The translations under genes and the position numbers were made by a program. Below, in pieces: positions 20,152 through 29,089 of a stretch of DNA of 64,000 nucleotides. The notes beneath the pieces were generated by a model. The model was given only the letters and a program-made list of their open reading frames with translations. It was not told the DNA's origin and did no database searches. Each line of letters starts with the position of its first letter. Position 1 is the stretch's first letter. This DNA is from Actinomycetota bacterium. Its GTDB lineage: Bacteria; Actinomycetota; Rubrobacteria; Rubrobacterales; Rubrobacteraceae. The stretch is taken from contig CADDYV010000011.1 of the NCBI GenBank assembly GCA_902810695.1, positions 1 through 64,000 of the forward strand. Direction: 5' to 3'.

Positions 20152-21489
20152 ATGCGTAGCGGTGGGATGACGGGGAACCAGAGGTTCAGCCGGGGAGATT
20201 TTTTGAGGATAGGGGGAGCGGGGCTGGCCGGGGCCGGTTTGCTCGGGAGCGCGGCTTGCGGCGGAGGGTCGCAGGGGTCTGGCGGGCCGGTTACGCTGAC
20301 TTTCTGGTCGTGGGTGCCGCACATCGAGAACGAAGTCAAGATGTTCGAGAAGGCGCACCCCAAGATCAAGATCAAGTACGTAAACGCCGGGCAGGGCACG
20401 CCGGAGTACACCAAGCTCAGGACGGCTCTCAAGTCGGGATCTGGAGCGCCGGATGTCGTGCAGATCGAATTCCAGTACCTGCGCACGTTCGAGCAGATAA
20501 ACGCTCTGGCCGACATCTCGAAGTACGGTGCGAGCAAGGTCAAAAACGATTTCGTTCCCTGGACGTGGGAGCAGGTGTCTGAGGGCTCCAAGGTGTACGC
20601 CATCCCCCAGGACAGCGGTCCTATGGGCCTGCTTTACCGCAAGGACATCTTCGACAAGTACGGCCTGAAGGTTCCCCAGACGTGGGATGAGTTCGCGCAG
20701 GAGGCGGCGAAGCTCCGCAAGGCCAACCCGAACATCTTCATGACTGACTTCCCGCCCAATGATGGGGGATGGGTCACGGGGCTTCTGTGGCAGGCGGGGT
20801 CGCGTCCCTTCAAGGTCAACGGCACCAACCTGACGATCAGCATAAACGACGCCGCAGCGAAGAAGGTCGCCGGATACTGGCAGAAGCTGATAGATAACAA
20901 GCTGGCCGACACGGCCCCCGACTTCAACAACGAGTGGTACTCGGCGCTGGACCGGGGAAAGTATGCGGTCTGGGTTTCGGCTGCGTGGGGACCGGTGTTC
21001 CTGCAGGGCATTGCCAAGAAGAGCAAGGGCAAGTGGCGCGCGGCTCCGCTGCCGCAGTGGAATGCCGGGGAGCACATCTCGGCCAACTGGGGAGGCTCGA
21101 CGAGCGCCGTGACCGCCCAGAGCCAGCATCCCAAAGAAGCGACCGAGTTCGCCATCTGGCTCAACCACAACTCTAAGTCCGCGAAGATGCTCGCCGACAA
21201 GAGCTTCCTCTTCCCGACGCTCAGTAGCCTGCTGGACAGCCCGAGCTTCAAAAACAAGTCCTATTCCTTCTACGGTGGACAGCAGGTCAACCAGGTCTTC
21301 ATTGATTCCTCGAAGCACGTGAACCTGGGGTTCCAGTGGAGCCCCTTCCAGGACTACGTCTACACGCAGATGACCAACCAGTTGGGGCCGGTGAGCAACG
21401 GCAAGAGTACCCTGAGCCAGGCGTTTGACAACCTTCAGAACCAGGTCGTGAAGTACGCCAAGTCCCAGGGATTCAAGGTACAGGGGTAG
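20152..21489 (+). CDS. Sugar ABC transporter substrate-binding lipoprotein
   Basis: A 445-residue solute-binding protein (family 1). The N-terminus has SRGDFLRIGGAGLAGAG followed by a lipobox at GSAAC, so it is a lipoprotein. The SR-x-x-FL pattern is a variant of the Tat motif with Gly in place of the second Arg. The mature part starts with a Gly/Ser linker and LTFWSWVPHIENE, typical for the family. GGAGG lies 5 bases before the ATG. The GH42 and GH1 genes downstream suggest a beta-galactoside or beta-glucoside ligand. Confidence 0.94.
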   Translation: MRSGGMTGNQRFSRGDFLRIGGAGLAGAGLLGSAACGGGSQGSGGPVTLTFWSWVPHIENEVKMFEKAHPKIKIKYVNAGQGTPEYTKLRTALKSGSGAPDVVQIEFQYLRTFEQINALADISKYGASKVKNDFVPWTWEQVSEGSKVYAIPQDSGPMGLLYRKDIFDKYGLKVPQTWDEFAQEAAKLRKANPNIFMTDFPPNDGGWVTGLLWQAGSRPFKVNGTNLTISINDAAAKKVAGYWQKLIDNKLADTAPDFNNEWYSALDRGKYAVWVSAAWGPVFLQGIAKKSKGKWRAAPLPQWNAGEHISANWGGSTSAVTAQSQHPKEATEFAIWLNHNSKSAKMLADKSFLFPTLSSLLDSPSFKNKSYSFYGGQQVNQVFIDSSKHVNLGFQWSPFQDYVYTQMTNQLGPVSNGKSTLSQAFDNLQNQVVKYAKSQGFKVQG

Positions 21490-21514
21490 GTCCGTATCAC
21501 GCAGAGGAGCGCCG

Positions 21515-22471
21515 ATGGCTAGCCAGATCTCATCTCCCGCCGAAGAACGCTCGGAGAGTTCGGGCAAACGCTTTGCTCCGCGCGGGAAGGGGAGGCACCG
21601 GATACTGCAGGCGGGGATTCCCTACCTGTTCTTGCTCCCCTTCATGCTGGTGTTCTTGGTGTTTTTGATCCTGCCGCTCTTCTACGCGCTCGGGATAAGC
21701 CTGTTCGAGACTCGCCTGGCGACCGGGACCGCTTTTGCCGGGCTGCAGAACTACGCGCACGCTTTAGGCGACAGCAACTTCTGGGATGGGGTCAGGCGCA
21801 TGGTCATATTCGGGATCTTCCAGGTCCCGATAATGCTCGGGCTGGCGCTCGTCTTCGCCCTCGTGCTTGATGGGGGGACGGTGTGGCTGCGCAACCTGTT
21901 CCGTCTGGGGTTCTACCTGCCCTACGCGGTGCCGAGCGTGGTGGCGGCTTTGATCTGGGGCTACCTCTACGGCCCCTCTTTCGGGCCGTTCACGCAGCTC
22001 GCTCACACCTTCAGCCTTCCCGCGCCAAACTTCCTCTCGGACTCCCTGATGCTGCCTTCCATCGCGAACATCGTGACCTGGGAGTTCACCGGATACAACA
22101 TGATCATCATGTACGCAGCGCTCCAGTCCATACCCTCCGAGCTCAACGACGCGGCGGCGGTGGATGGAGCCAGAGGGTGGCAGATAGCGCTCCACGTCAA
22201 GATACCGATGATCCGCTCCGCCATACTGCTTACGATCATCTTCTCCATAATCGGCACGCTGCAGCTCTTCAACGAGCCGCAGATAATGCAGGCGATCGCG
22301 CCGCAGGTGATAGGCGACCACTACACGCCCAACCTCTACGCCTACACGCTGGCGTTCACCAACCAGCAGTACAACTACTCGGCGGCGATATCGTTCGTCC
22401 TGGGGGCCGTGGTGGTCGTCTTCTCCTACACCTTCATGCTGCTGGCGAATAGAGGGGAGCTTCGCCGATGA
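21515..22471 (+). CDS. Sugar ABC transporter permease (MalF/UgpA type)
   Basis: A 318-residue permease with a 30-residue basic N-terminus, about six membrane helices and the EAA loop LNDAAAVDGARGWQIALHV. It follows the binding-protein gene by 25 bases, and its stop overlaps the next ATG by four bases. The ATPase partner is not encoded in the window. Confidence 0.94.
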   Translation: MASQISSPAEERSESSGKRFAPRGKGRHRILQAGIPYLFLLPFMLVFLVFLILPLFYALGISLFETRLATGTAFAGLQNYAHALGDSNFWDGVRRMVIFGIFQVPIMLGLALVFALVLDGGTVWLRNLFRLGFYLPYAVPSVVAALIWGYLYGPSFGPFTQLAHTFSLPAPNFLSDSLMLPSIANIVTWEFTGYNMIIMYAALQSIPSELNDAAAVDGARGWQIALHVKIPMIRSAILLTIIFSIIGTLQLFNEPQIMQAIAPQVIGDHYTPNLYAYTLAFTNQQYNYSAAISFVLGAVVVVFSYTFMLLANRGELRR

Positions 22472-23352
22472 GCACGTTCGCGGGGAGCAAGGGCGCGCGC
22501 GGAAGTCTCCAGCGCAGGAAAGCCCTCAACACGGCGCTTCTGCTCATCTTCCTGCTCTACTCGTTCCTGCCGCTCTTTTACCTGATCGTCTCGTCAACCA
22601 AGAGCAACGCCAACCTGTTCTCGTCGTTCGGACTGTGGTTCGCCTCCTCCTTCGACCTGCTCTCCAACCTGCACAAGGTCTTTACTTTTAACGGCGGGAT
22701 CTACCTGAGATGGCTGTTGAATACGGCGTACTACTCGGTAATAAGCGCCGTCGGAGCCACCTTCCTCGCCACGATGGCGGGCTACGTCTTCGCCAAGTTT
22801 CACTTCCGGGGGCGCACGCTGCTCTTCGCGTTGATTCTGGGCGCTATCATGATTCCCCAGACTGCGCTGGCCATCCCTCTCTACCTCTTGCTCAGCAAGA
22901 TCGGGCTCGTAAACACGCCCTTCGCGGTCATCCTGCCGTCGCTGGTATTCCCTTTTGGGGTCTACCTGATGCGAGTCTACGCCGAGCAGTCCGTCCCGGA
23001 TGAGCTTCTCGAAGCAGCGCGGATAGACGGGGCGGGGGAGTTCCGGATCTTCTTCCGGGTGGTCCTGCGCATACTCGCGCCGGGCTTCGTGACCGTCTTG
23101 CTCTTCTCCTTCGTGTTCACCTGGAACAACTACTTCCTGCCCCTGATCGTGCTGAACGACCCCAGGCTCTACACGATAACGGTCGGCCTGGCCGCCTGGA
23201 ACTCGCAGGCCAGCGCGGCGGGAGGCGGCTCGCAGGCGCTGTTCCCGCTCGTGATCACAGGCGGTCTGGTGGGGATCATCCCCATCATCGCGGCGTTCCT
23301 GTTCCTGCAACGCTACTGGCAGGGCGGCCTGACCTTCGGCAGCCTGAAGTAG
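22468..23352 (+). CDS. Sugar ABC transporter permease (MalG/UgpE type)
   Basis: A 294-residue permease with about six membrane helices and the EAA loop LLEAARIDGAGEFRIFFRVV. Its start overlaps the preceding stop (ATGA). A 73-base gap to the GH42 gene contains TACAAT, which could be a weak internal promoter. Confidence 0.94.
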   Translation: MSTFAGSKGARGSLQRRKALNTALLLIFLLYSFLPLFYLIVSSTKSNANLFSSFGLWFASSFDLLSNLHKVFTFNGGIYLRWLLNTAYYSVISAVGATFLATMAGYVFAKFHFRGRTLLFALILGAIMIPQTALAIPLYLLLSKIGLVNTPFAVILPSLVFPFGVYLMRVYAEQSVPDELLEAARIDGAGEFRIFFRVVLRILAPGFVTVLLFSFVFTWNNYFLPLIVLNDPRLYTITVGLAAWNSQASAAGGGSQALFPLVITGGLVGIIPIIAAFLFLQRYWQGGLTFGSLK

Positions 23353-23425
23353 CCGGGAGACTCAACCTGTAATCTGTACAATAATCGGCGGCATAGCGCG
23401 CTTTTGAGAGGGAAGGGAGGCGGAT

Positions 23426-25423
23426 TTGTTCACCGGGAAGGTTCCCCACATCATCTACGGCGGCGACTACAACCCCGAGCAGTGGCCGGAGGAGACCTGG
23501 GCTGAGGACGTCAGGCTCATGCGCGAGGCCGGGGTGAACCTGGTCTCCTTGGGTATCTTTTCCTGGGCGAAGCTGGAGCCGCGTCCCGGAGAGTACGACT
23601 TCGGATGGCTGGACCGGATCCTGGGCCTGCTCCACAGGGAGGGCGTCATGGTGAACCTCGCGACCGCCACCGCCTCGCCGCCGCCCTGGCTCGCGAAGCT
23701 CCACCCCGAGAGCCTGCCCGTAACCAGAGACGGCACAACCCTCTACCCCGGAAGCCGTCAGCACTACTGCCCTTCGAGCGCCGCCTACAAGGAGTGCGCC
23801 GCCGCGCTGGTGCGTAGGATCGCCGAGCGTTACAAAGACCACCCCGCCCTCGCGATGTGGCACGTGAACAACGAGTACGGCTGCCACGTCCCAGAGTGCT
23901 ACTGCGATACTTCCGCGGCGGCGTTCCGCGAGTGGCTGAGAGAGCGTTACGGCACGCTGGAGGCGCTCAACGAGGCATGGGGGACGGCATTCTGGAGCCA
24001 GCACTACTCGGAGTGGGACGAAATACTGCCGCCGCACACGACCCCGACCTTCGCCAACCCCACCCAGCAGCTAGACTTCAGGCGGTTCTCTTCCGACGCC
24101 TTGCTCGACCTCTTCGAGATGGAGAAGAGGATACTGCGCGAGGTAACGCCTGGCGTGCCCGTAACCACCAACTTCATGGGCTTCTTCAAGCCGGTGGACT
24201 ACTGGAAGTGGGCAGCAAGGGAGGATCTGGTCTCCCAGGACTCCTACCCGGACCCCGCAGATCCAGAGTCTCACATCGGGGCCGCGATGGTCTGCGATCT
24301 GATGCGCTCGCTCGGGGAGGGGCCCTGGGTGCTCATGGAGCAGACGGCCTCGCGGGTCAACTGGCGCAGGCGCAACGTCCTCAAGAAGCCGGGCCAGATG
24401 CGCCTGTGGAGCTACCAGGCCGTGGCGCGCGGCGCCGAGGGGGTCATGTTCTTCCAGTGGCGCGCCTCGAAAGCCGGTGCCGAGAAGTTCCACGGCGCGA
24501 TGGTCCCGCACGTGAAATCCGAGATCTCCCGTAGCTGGCGGGAGGTGAAGCAACTCGGCAACGAGCTCAAGAAGCTCGACGCTATGCAAGGAGCCGGAGG
24601 GGAGGCGGAGGTTGCGATCCTGCTCGACTGGGAGAATTGGTGGGCGCTGGAGCTGGACTCGAAGCCCTCAGCCGACGTGCGGATGCTCGAAGGCATCTAC
24701 TCCTTCTACAAACTGCTCTTCGAGGCGAACATCCCCGTAGATTTTGCCCATCCCGAAGCCAACCTGTCTAAGTACCGGGTCGTGATCTCCCCGCACCTCT
24801 ACCTGGTTACCGACTCTTCGGCGGCGAACCTGAACCGCTTCGTCCGGGACGGCGGTAAGCTGGTGATGTCCTTCTTCTCCGGCATCGTGGACGAGAACGA
24901 GCACATCCGGCTCGGCGGGTATCCGGCTCCCTTCAGGGAAATGCTCGGTCTGGTCATTGAGGACTTCACCGCGATTCCCGAGGGAGAGACCGAGCGCATC
25001 GAGACGCAGGATGGCGAGTCCTACGCTTGCGACTCGTGGTTGGATCTCATCCACCTCGAAGGAGCCGAAGTACTCGCGAGCCATACGGACGGTTTCTACG
25101 CCGGAACCCCCGCCGTGACCCGCCACGCCTTCGGAGAAGGAGCGGCCTACTATCTCGGCACCCGTCCCGAGGAGGAATACGTGAAGTCTCTGCTGCAGCG
25201 GGCCTGTCGCGAAGCAGGAGTAGAGCCGCCGCTCGAAGCGCCGTCGGGCGTCGAAGTCGTCCGCCGCAAGAGCGATACAGGTTCCTTCCTGTTCTTGCTC
25301 AACCACAACGAGGAGCCCGCAGAGGTCCAGGTGAGCGGTCGGGACCTGCTTACTGATGCCAGGCGCGTTGATGGTGTGCGGATCGAACCCTTTGGAATCG
25401 TCATTTTGGAGGAGCAGCGATGA
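23426..25423 (+). CDS. Beta-galactosidase, glycoside hydrolase family 42
   Basis: A 665-residue GH42 enzyme, normal for the family. The hallmark N-terminus GGDYNPEQWPEETW is present. The acid/base is Glu150 in NNEYG and the nucleophile Glu305 in VLMEQT. The structural-zinc-type cysteines CHVPECYCD follow the acid/base. Translation starts at TTG after AGGGAGGCGG. There is no signal peptide, so it hydrolyses imported galactosides in the cytoplasm. The stop overlaps the GH1 start (ATGA). Confidence 0.94.
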   Translation: MFTGKVPHIIYGGDYNPEQWPEETWAEDVRLMREAGVNLVSLGIFSWAKLEPRPGEYDFGWLDRILGLLHREGVMVNLATATASPPPWLAKLHPESLPVTRDGTTLYPGSRQHYCPSSAAYKECAAALVRRIAERYKDHPALAMWHVNNEYGCHVPECYCDTSAAAFREWLRERYGTLEALNEAWGTAFWSQHYSEWDEILPPHTTPTFANPTQQLDFRRFSSDALLDLFEMEKRILREVTPGVPVTTNFMGFFKPVDYWKWAAREDLVSQDSYPDPADPESHIGAAMVCDLMRSLGEGPWVLMEQTASRVNWRRRNVLKKPGQMRLWSYQAVARGAEGVMFFQWRASKAGAEKFHGAMVPHVKSEISRSWREVKQLGNELKKLDAMQGAGGEAEVAILLDWENWWALELDSKPSADVRMLEGIYSFYKLLFEANIPVDFAHPEANLSKYRVVISPHLYLVTDSSAANLNRFVRDGGKLVMSFFSGIVDENEHIRLGGYPAPFREMLGLVIEDFTAIPEGETERIETQDGESYACDSWLDLIHLEGAEVLASHTDGFYAGTPAVTRHAFGEGAAYYLGTRPEEEYVKSLLQRACREAGVEPPLEAPSGVEVVRRKSDTGSFLFLLNHNEEPAEVQVSGRDLLTDARRVDGVRIEPFGIVILEEQR

Positions 25424-26784
25424 GATTTCCTGAGAATTTTCTTTGGGGTGTAGCTACCGCCGCCTACCAGATCGAGGGCGCGGTGAACGAGGACGGGCGC
25501 GGCCCCTCTATCTGGGACACTTTCAGCCATACTCCCGGTAAGGTGCTCCACAGCGATACCGGCGACATAGCCTGCGACCACTACCACCGTCTGGAAGAGG
25601 ACCTCGACCTCATGGCCTCTCTGGGTATACGGGCCTACCGCTTCTCCGTGGCCTGGCCCCGCATCCAGCCGGAAGGGAGCGGTCTCGCAAACCAGAAGGG
25701 CCTGGACTTCTACCGGCGTCTCGTCGCGGGCTTGAGGGAGCGGTCCATCGAGCCGACTCTCACCCTGTATCACTGGGATCTGCCGCAGGCGCTAGAAGAT
25801 CGGGGCGGCTGGACGGTTCGGGAGACGAGCGAACGCTTCGCCGAGTATGCCGGGATCGTCTACGAAGCTCTCAAGGGTGAGGTTGGAGCCTGGATCACGC
25901 TGAACGAGCCCTGGGTATCCGCGTGGCTCGGCTACGGCGCGGGCGTCCACGCTCCCGGCCGCAGGGATATCTCCGAGGCCCTCGCCGCGACCCACCATCT
26001 CCTGCTCGGCCACGGCCTCGCGGTCGAGAACATGCGTTCTCTCGGCGGTAACGACCGGATCGGCATCACCCTCAACCTCTCGCCCGTAAGGGCCGCCTCC
26101 GAAGATGCTGCGGACACGGAAGCCGCGCGCCTCGTGGACGGCAACGCCAACCGCCTCTACCTAGACCCGCTCTTCCGCGGAGCGTACCCGGAAGACATGC
26201 TGCAGCATTACGCCTCAGAGAGCGACTTCTCGTTCGTCCGGGATGGAGACCTGGAGACCATCGCCGCACCGTTAGATTTCCTCGGGGTCAACTATTACAT
26301 GCGCCACACCGTCAGGGCCGCAGCGGAAGAAGGGAGGAGCAGGTTTCCGGGGATGCGGGCGGAGATGCTGATCCCGCCCGGCGCGCAGACAACCGCTATG
26401 GGCTGGCCTGTCGAGCCAGACGCTCTGACCGAACTTCTCGTGCGTATTGACCGGGAGTACACGCAGGTTCCGATCTACATCACCGAGAACGGCGCTGCGT
26501 TCTACGACTACGCAGACCCCGAGGGTGACGTGGACGACGAGGAGCGCATCGAGTTTCTGGATTCTCACTTCCGCGCCGCCCATGAGGCCATCGAGCAAGG
26601 AGTGAACCTCGCCGCCTACTTCGTGTGGTCGCTTCTGGATAACTTCGAGTGGGCCGAAGGATATTCCAAGCGGTTCGGGATCGTCTACGTGGACTATCCT
26701 ACCCAGAGGCGCATACCGAAGATGAGCGCCCGCTGGTACGCGGATGTGATCCGGCGCAACGGACCACCCGATACGAACGAGTGA
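25420..26784 (+). CDS. Beta-glucosidase, glycoside hydrolase family 1
   Basis: A 454-residue cytoplasmic GH1 enzyme. The N-terminal signature FLWGVATAAYQIEGA, acid/base Glu163 in LNEPW and nucleophile Glu356 in YITENG are all intact. The aglycone-side segment SLLDNFEWAEGYSKRFG near the C-terminus is typical. It should split beta-glucosides or beta-galactosides together with the GH42 enzyme, to which its translation is coupled. Confidence 0.95.
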   Translation: MRFPENFLWGVATAAYQIEGAVNEDGRGPSIWDTFSHTPGKVLHSDTGDIACDHYHRLEEDLDLMASLGIRAYRFSVAWPRIQPEGSGLANQKGLDFYRRLVAGLRERSIEPTLTLYHWDLPQALEDRGGWTVRETSERFAEYAGIVYEALKGEVGAWITLNEPWVSAWLGYGAGVHAPGRRDISEALAATHHLLLGHGLAVENMRSLGGNDRIGITLNLSPVRAASEDAADTEAARLVDGNANRLYLDPLFRGAYPEDMLQHYASESDFSFVRDGDLETIAAPLDFLGVNYYMRHTVRAAAEEGRSRFPGMRAEMLIPPGAQTTAMGWPVEPDALTELLVRIDREYTQVPIYITENGAAFYDYADPEGDVDDEERIEFLDSHFRAAHEAIEQGVNLAAYFVWSLLDNFEWAEGYSKRFGIVYVDYPTQRRIPKMSARWYADVIRRNGPPDTNE

Positions 26785-26794
26785 GGAGGTAGCC

Positions 26795-27058
26795 TTGGAG
26801 TACAGAGACCTGGGGAGCACGGGGATGCGGGTCTCGGAGATAAGCCTCGGGACCTGGGCGGTCGGGGCCAACTGGGGTTCCGTGAGCGAGGAGGAAGCCT
26901 ACGCGACCCTGAACCGGGCCGTGGACCTCGGGGTGAGCTTCTTCGATACCGCAGATGTCTACGGCGACGGGCGCAGCGAACGATTGATAGGCAATATCTC
27001 CTGAAGGACATCTTCGCCGCCACCAGGGCCAGGCGACGACTGGCCCGCACACAGCCGG
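26795..27058 (+). pseudogene. Decayed aldo/keto reductase gene
   Basis: It starts like a complete aldo/keto reductase at TTG with GGAGG upstream (YRDLGSTGMRVSEISLGTWA, then FFDTADVYGDGRSERLIG), but the frame ends after 69 residues where the family runs to about 320. Just past the stop, another frame reads LKDIFAATRARRRL, resembling the next strand of such enzymes (usually DVFVATK.GRR). The gene was therefore frameshifted and then cut off by the opposite-strand hydrolase gene. Its position matches the intact reductases that end the first sugar operon. Confidence 0.72.
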
Positions 27059-27679
27059 CTACTGGGCTCGCTCGACATCCAACCCTCGGGCGTCAATCCG
27101 ATCGAGAAAGGCGAGTACCCGCCGCCACATAGCCTCCGACGACGCCCGATCGTACTCGGGCAGGCCTGTATCGGCGAACAGATGGCCCGAGCCGGGATAG
27201 ATGTGCTCCTCGAAGATGGCTCCGGCTTTCCTGACGGTCTCGCCGAGGGCTTTAACCTCCTCCGCCTCTACCCACGGGTCCTCGGCAGCGTAATGCACCT
27301 GTACCGGCACCCCCGACGGCCAGCGCTCGACGCCGAACCCCTCCAACTCCTCGACGGGTATAGCGCCGTGCATGAGCACCGCTCCCCGGGCTCCTGGCCT
27401 GGTGGTAACCAAAAGCTCGGCGGGAGCGATTCCAAGGGAGAACCCGGCGAAGACCAGCCCCGTAGACAGCCCGGCTATAGATTTCCTCGTCCTTCGGACG
27501 ATCTCTGCGTAGCCGAGCGCGTCGCGCTTTTGCAGGCCCTCGTCCAGGTTATCGAACACTTCCCCGTCGTAATAGTCGGGTGTGTGGACCGTGTGCCCGG
27601 CCGCACGCAGCCTATCAGCGGCGTTGATCACCGCTGGCCGCAGCCCCAGGGCGGAATGGAACAGAACCACCTCGGCCAT
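27059..27679 (-). CDS. Dienelactone hydrolase-family alpha/beta hydrolase
   Basis: A 206-residue alpha/beta hydrolase. The nucleophile elbow is GFSLG, with Ser in place of the Cys of classical dienelactone hydrolase. The acid is in AAEDPW and the His in GSGHLF near the C-terminus. It has no leader. It abuts the decayed reductase gene and may mark the deletion end point. Substrate unknown. Confidence 0.88.
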   Translation of the reverse strand: MAEVVLFHSALGLRPAVINAADRLRAAGHTVHTPDYYDGEVFDNLDEGLQKRDALGYAEIVRRTRKSIAGLSTGLVFAGFSLGIAPAELLVTTRPGARGAVLMHGAIPVEELEGFGVERWPSGVPVQVHYAAEDPWVEAEEVKALGETVRKAGAIFEEHIYPGSGHLFADTGLPEYDRASSEAMWRRVLAFLDRIDARGLDVERAQ

Positions 27680-27971
27680 CGAACTCCTCCTCCGATCAGA
27701 CGACGTAGGACCCTACCTCAGCCCGTTCCGAGAGCGGGCCCTCTAAGTCTACGGGTCTCGCCGCATCCTCCCAAGAAGAGAAAGTGAAGCCCGAGCTGCG
27801 AGGGACGAAATGAGTCGCGCACTTTACGGTTGGGTTTGGACACCAGCTCCCAAAAGCTCATAGTAGACCTCACCTGATTTCAGGCAGATCCAGCCTTCTC
27901 TGCAAGTTTTCGGAGCCTACAGACTAATTTGGTTTTGCAGAGCTAATAGCGCCTATAACCCTCTTCACGCT
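27680..27971. other. Intergenic region with no visible gene
   Basis: About 290 bases between the divergent hydrolase and PfpI genes. A short hairpin GCCCG/CGGGC (27721-27739) is present without a T-run. Ribosome-site purines for the leftward gene lie just before 27679. Nothing else was recognised. Confidence 0.4.
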
Positions 27972-27997
27972 GTTTAGACCCCATATCTGGTGGGTAC
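27972..27997 (+). promoter_or_regulatory. Sigma-B/sigma-F-like stress promoter
   Basis: GTTTAG (27972) and GGGTAC (27992) are separated by 14 bases, matching the actinobacterial general-stress sigma consensus (GTTT then GGGTA(T/C)). It lies about 50 bases before the ATG of the PfpI gene, leaving a leader of roughly 40 bases. Confidence 0.55.
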
Positions 27998-28045
27998 GGC
28001 TAAGGTGGACGCTTTCTAAAGGTGTTTTGAAAGGAGACTTTACTC

Positions 28046-28621
28046 ATGGCCAACGAGCTACAAGGACGCAGGGTAGCCATCCTGCTCGCCCCGGCCGGAA
28101 CCGAGCAGGTCGAGTTCACCGAGCCCAAGAAAGCTGTCGAAGAGGCTGGTGCCAGCGTGGATGTCATCGGCGTTGAGGCTGGCGAAGTCCAGACCATGAA
28201 CCATGACGTCGAACCTGGCGACACTTTTACGGTGGAGAAGACTTTCTCCGAAGTCTCCGCCGACGACTACGACGCCCTGATCGTACCTGGAGGATGCGTG
28301 GGCGCTGACAAGCTGCGTGCCAACGAAGAGGCGGTGAGCTTCATACGCTCCTTCTTCGAGCAGGCCAAGCCGGTCGGTGTGATCTGCCACGGCCCGTGGA
28401 CGCTGGTCGAGGCGGATGTGGTCAGAGGACGGAGGCTAACCTCGTACTGGAGTGTTGCGACCGACATCCGCAATGCCGGCGGCGAGTGGGTTGATGAGGA
28501 AGTTGTTACCGACCAGGGACTCGTTACGAGCCGCTATCCAGGCGATCTGGAGGCGTTCTGCTCCAAGATAGTCGAGGAGTTCGCCGAGGGCAAGCACGCT
28601 GCCCAGGCCCGCAGCGCCTGA
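28046..28621 (+). CDS. PfpI/DJ-1 family protein (general stress protein 18-like)
   Basis: A 191-residue class I glutamine amidotransferase-fold protein of the PfpI group. The nucleophile elbow is VICHGPW (Cys then His) and the conserved acid is Glu near the N-terminus (VEFTEPKKA). Members act as deglycases, proteases or chaperones, so the exact activity is uncertain. AAAGGAGAC precedes the ATG. A strong hairpin follows the stop. A sigma-B-type promoter fits a stress role. Confidence 0.93.
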   Translation: MANELQGRRVAILLAPAGTEQVEFTEPKKAVEEAGASVDVIGVEAGEVQTMNHDVEPGDTFTVEKTFSEVSADDYDALIVPGGCVGADKLRANEEAVSFIRSFFEQAKPVGVICHGPWTLVEADVVRGRRLTSYWSVATDIRNAGGEWVDEEVVTDQGLVTSRYPGDLEAFCSKIVEEFAEGKHAAQARSA

Positions 28622-28637
28622 ACCTTGAGGTAAATCC

Positions 28638-28985
28638 TCATCTTGAAGAAGAGCCGGACTCTGCCAGAGTCCGGCTCTTCTTGTTGGTCCGTTTTCTGCT
28701 CTTCAGCGCTTTCAGTGTCCTATCTGCCAGGACCTTCCGTGGGAAAGCTTCAGAGGGGGGTTTCTTTTTCTCTCCTTCCGGGTGTCGCAATACCTTCGGT
28801 TCGGCGCTTCGCTCGTCGGTAAGACGCGCCTTCTCTTTCGCCTGTGAACTCATACTGAACCTCGAGTAGAGGCGGCGGGCAGAGGCGCCGCAGGATGGGC
28901 AGCGTGCTGACTCTGCGCCTTCCCCGAGGGCGCGGCGTTGCTCGAAGGGTCCGCAATCGTCGCATAAATACTCGTAGTACGGCAT
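28638..28985 (-). CDS. FmdB-family zinc-ribbon protein
   Basis: A 115-residue protein. Its N-terminal 45 residues form the FmdB/CxxC zinc ribbon (MPYYEYLCDDCG, ARCPSCGASARR), followed by a basic, lysine-rich tail. FmdB is known from the Methylophilus formamidase locus, where it is linked to fmdA expression. Here too it is divergent from a formamidase gene, sharing a 104-base promoter region. The C-terminal codons form the terminator of the converging PfpI gene. Confidence 0.85.
   Translation of the reverse strand: MPYYEYLCDDCGPFEQRRALGEGAESARCPSCGASARRLYSRFSMSSQAKEKARLTDERSAEPKVLRHPEGEKKKPPSEAFPRKVLADRTLKALKSRKRTNKKSRTLAESGSSSR
28646..28682. terminator. Bidirectional terminator hairpin
   Basis: Perfect 16-base arms (28646-28661 and 28667-28682) enclose a five-base loop. 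The arms start AAGAAGAGCC and end GGCTCTTCTT, so either strand offers a T-rich tail. It ends the PfpI transcript, and its sequence also encodes the last residues of the opposing FmdB-type gene. Confidence 0.8.
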
Positions 28986-29003
28986 ATCTGGTACGGGTCG
29001 GCT

Positions 29004-29064
29004 TTGACGCTCCTATCCCTGGTATGTATGCTGAAGCTTAGCAGATGCTCTGTGGGGAGCATCT
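29004..29064 (+). promoter_or_regulatory. Formamidase promoter and leader hairpin
   Basis: TTGACG (29004) and TATGCT (29027) with a 17-base spacer form a good promoter. Its short leader contains an 8-base-pair hairpin, AGATGCTC/GAGCATCT (29043-29064), ending just before the ribosome site GGAAGGAGG. The hairpin could influence translation or mRNA stability. Confidence 0.6.
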
Positions 29065-29089
29065 GGGGAAAGGAAGGAGGAGTCTTCCC

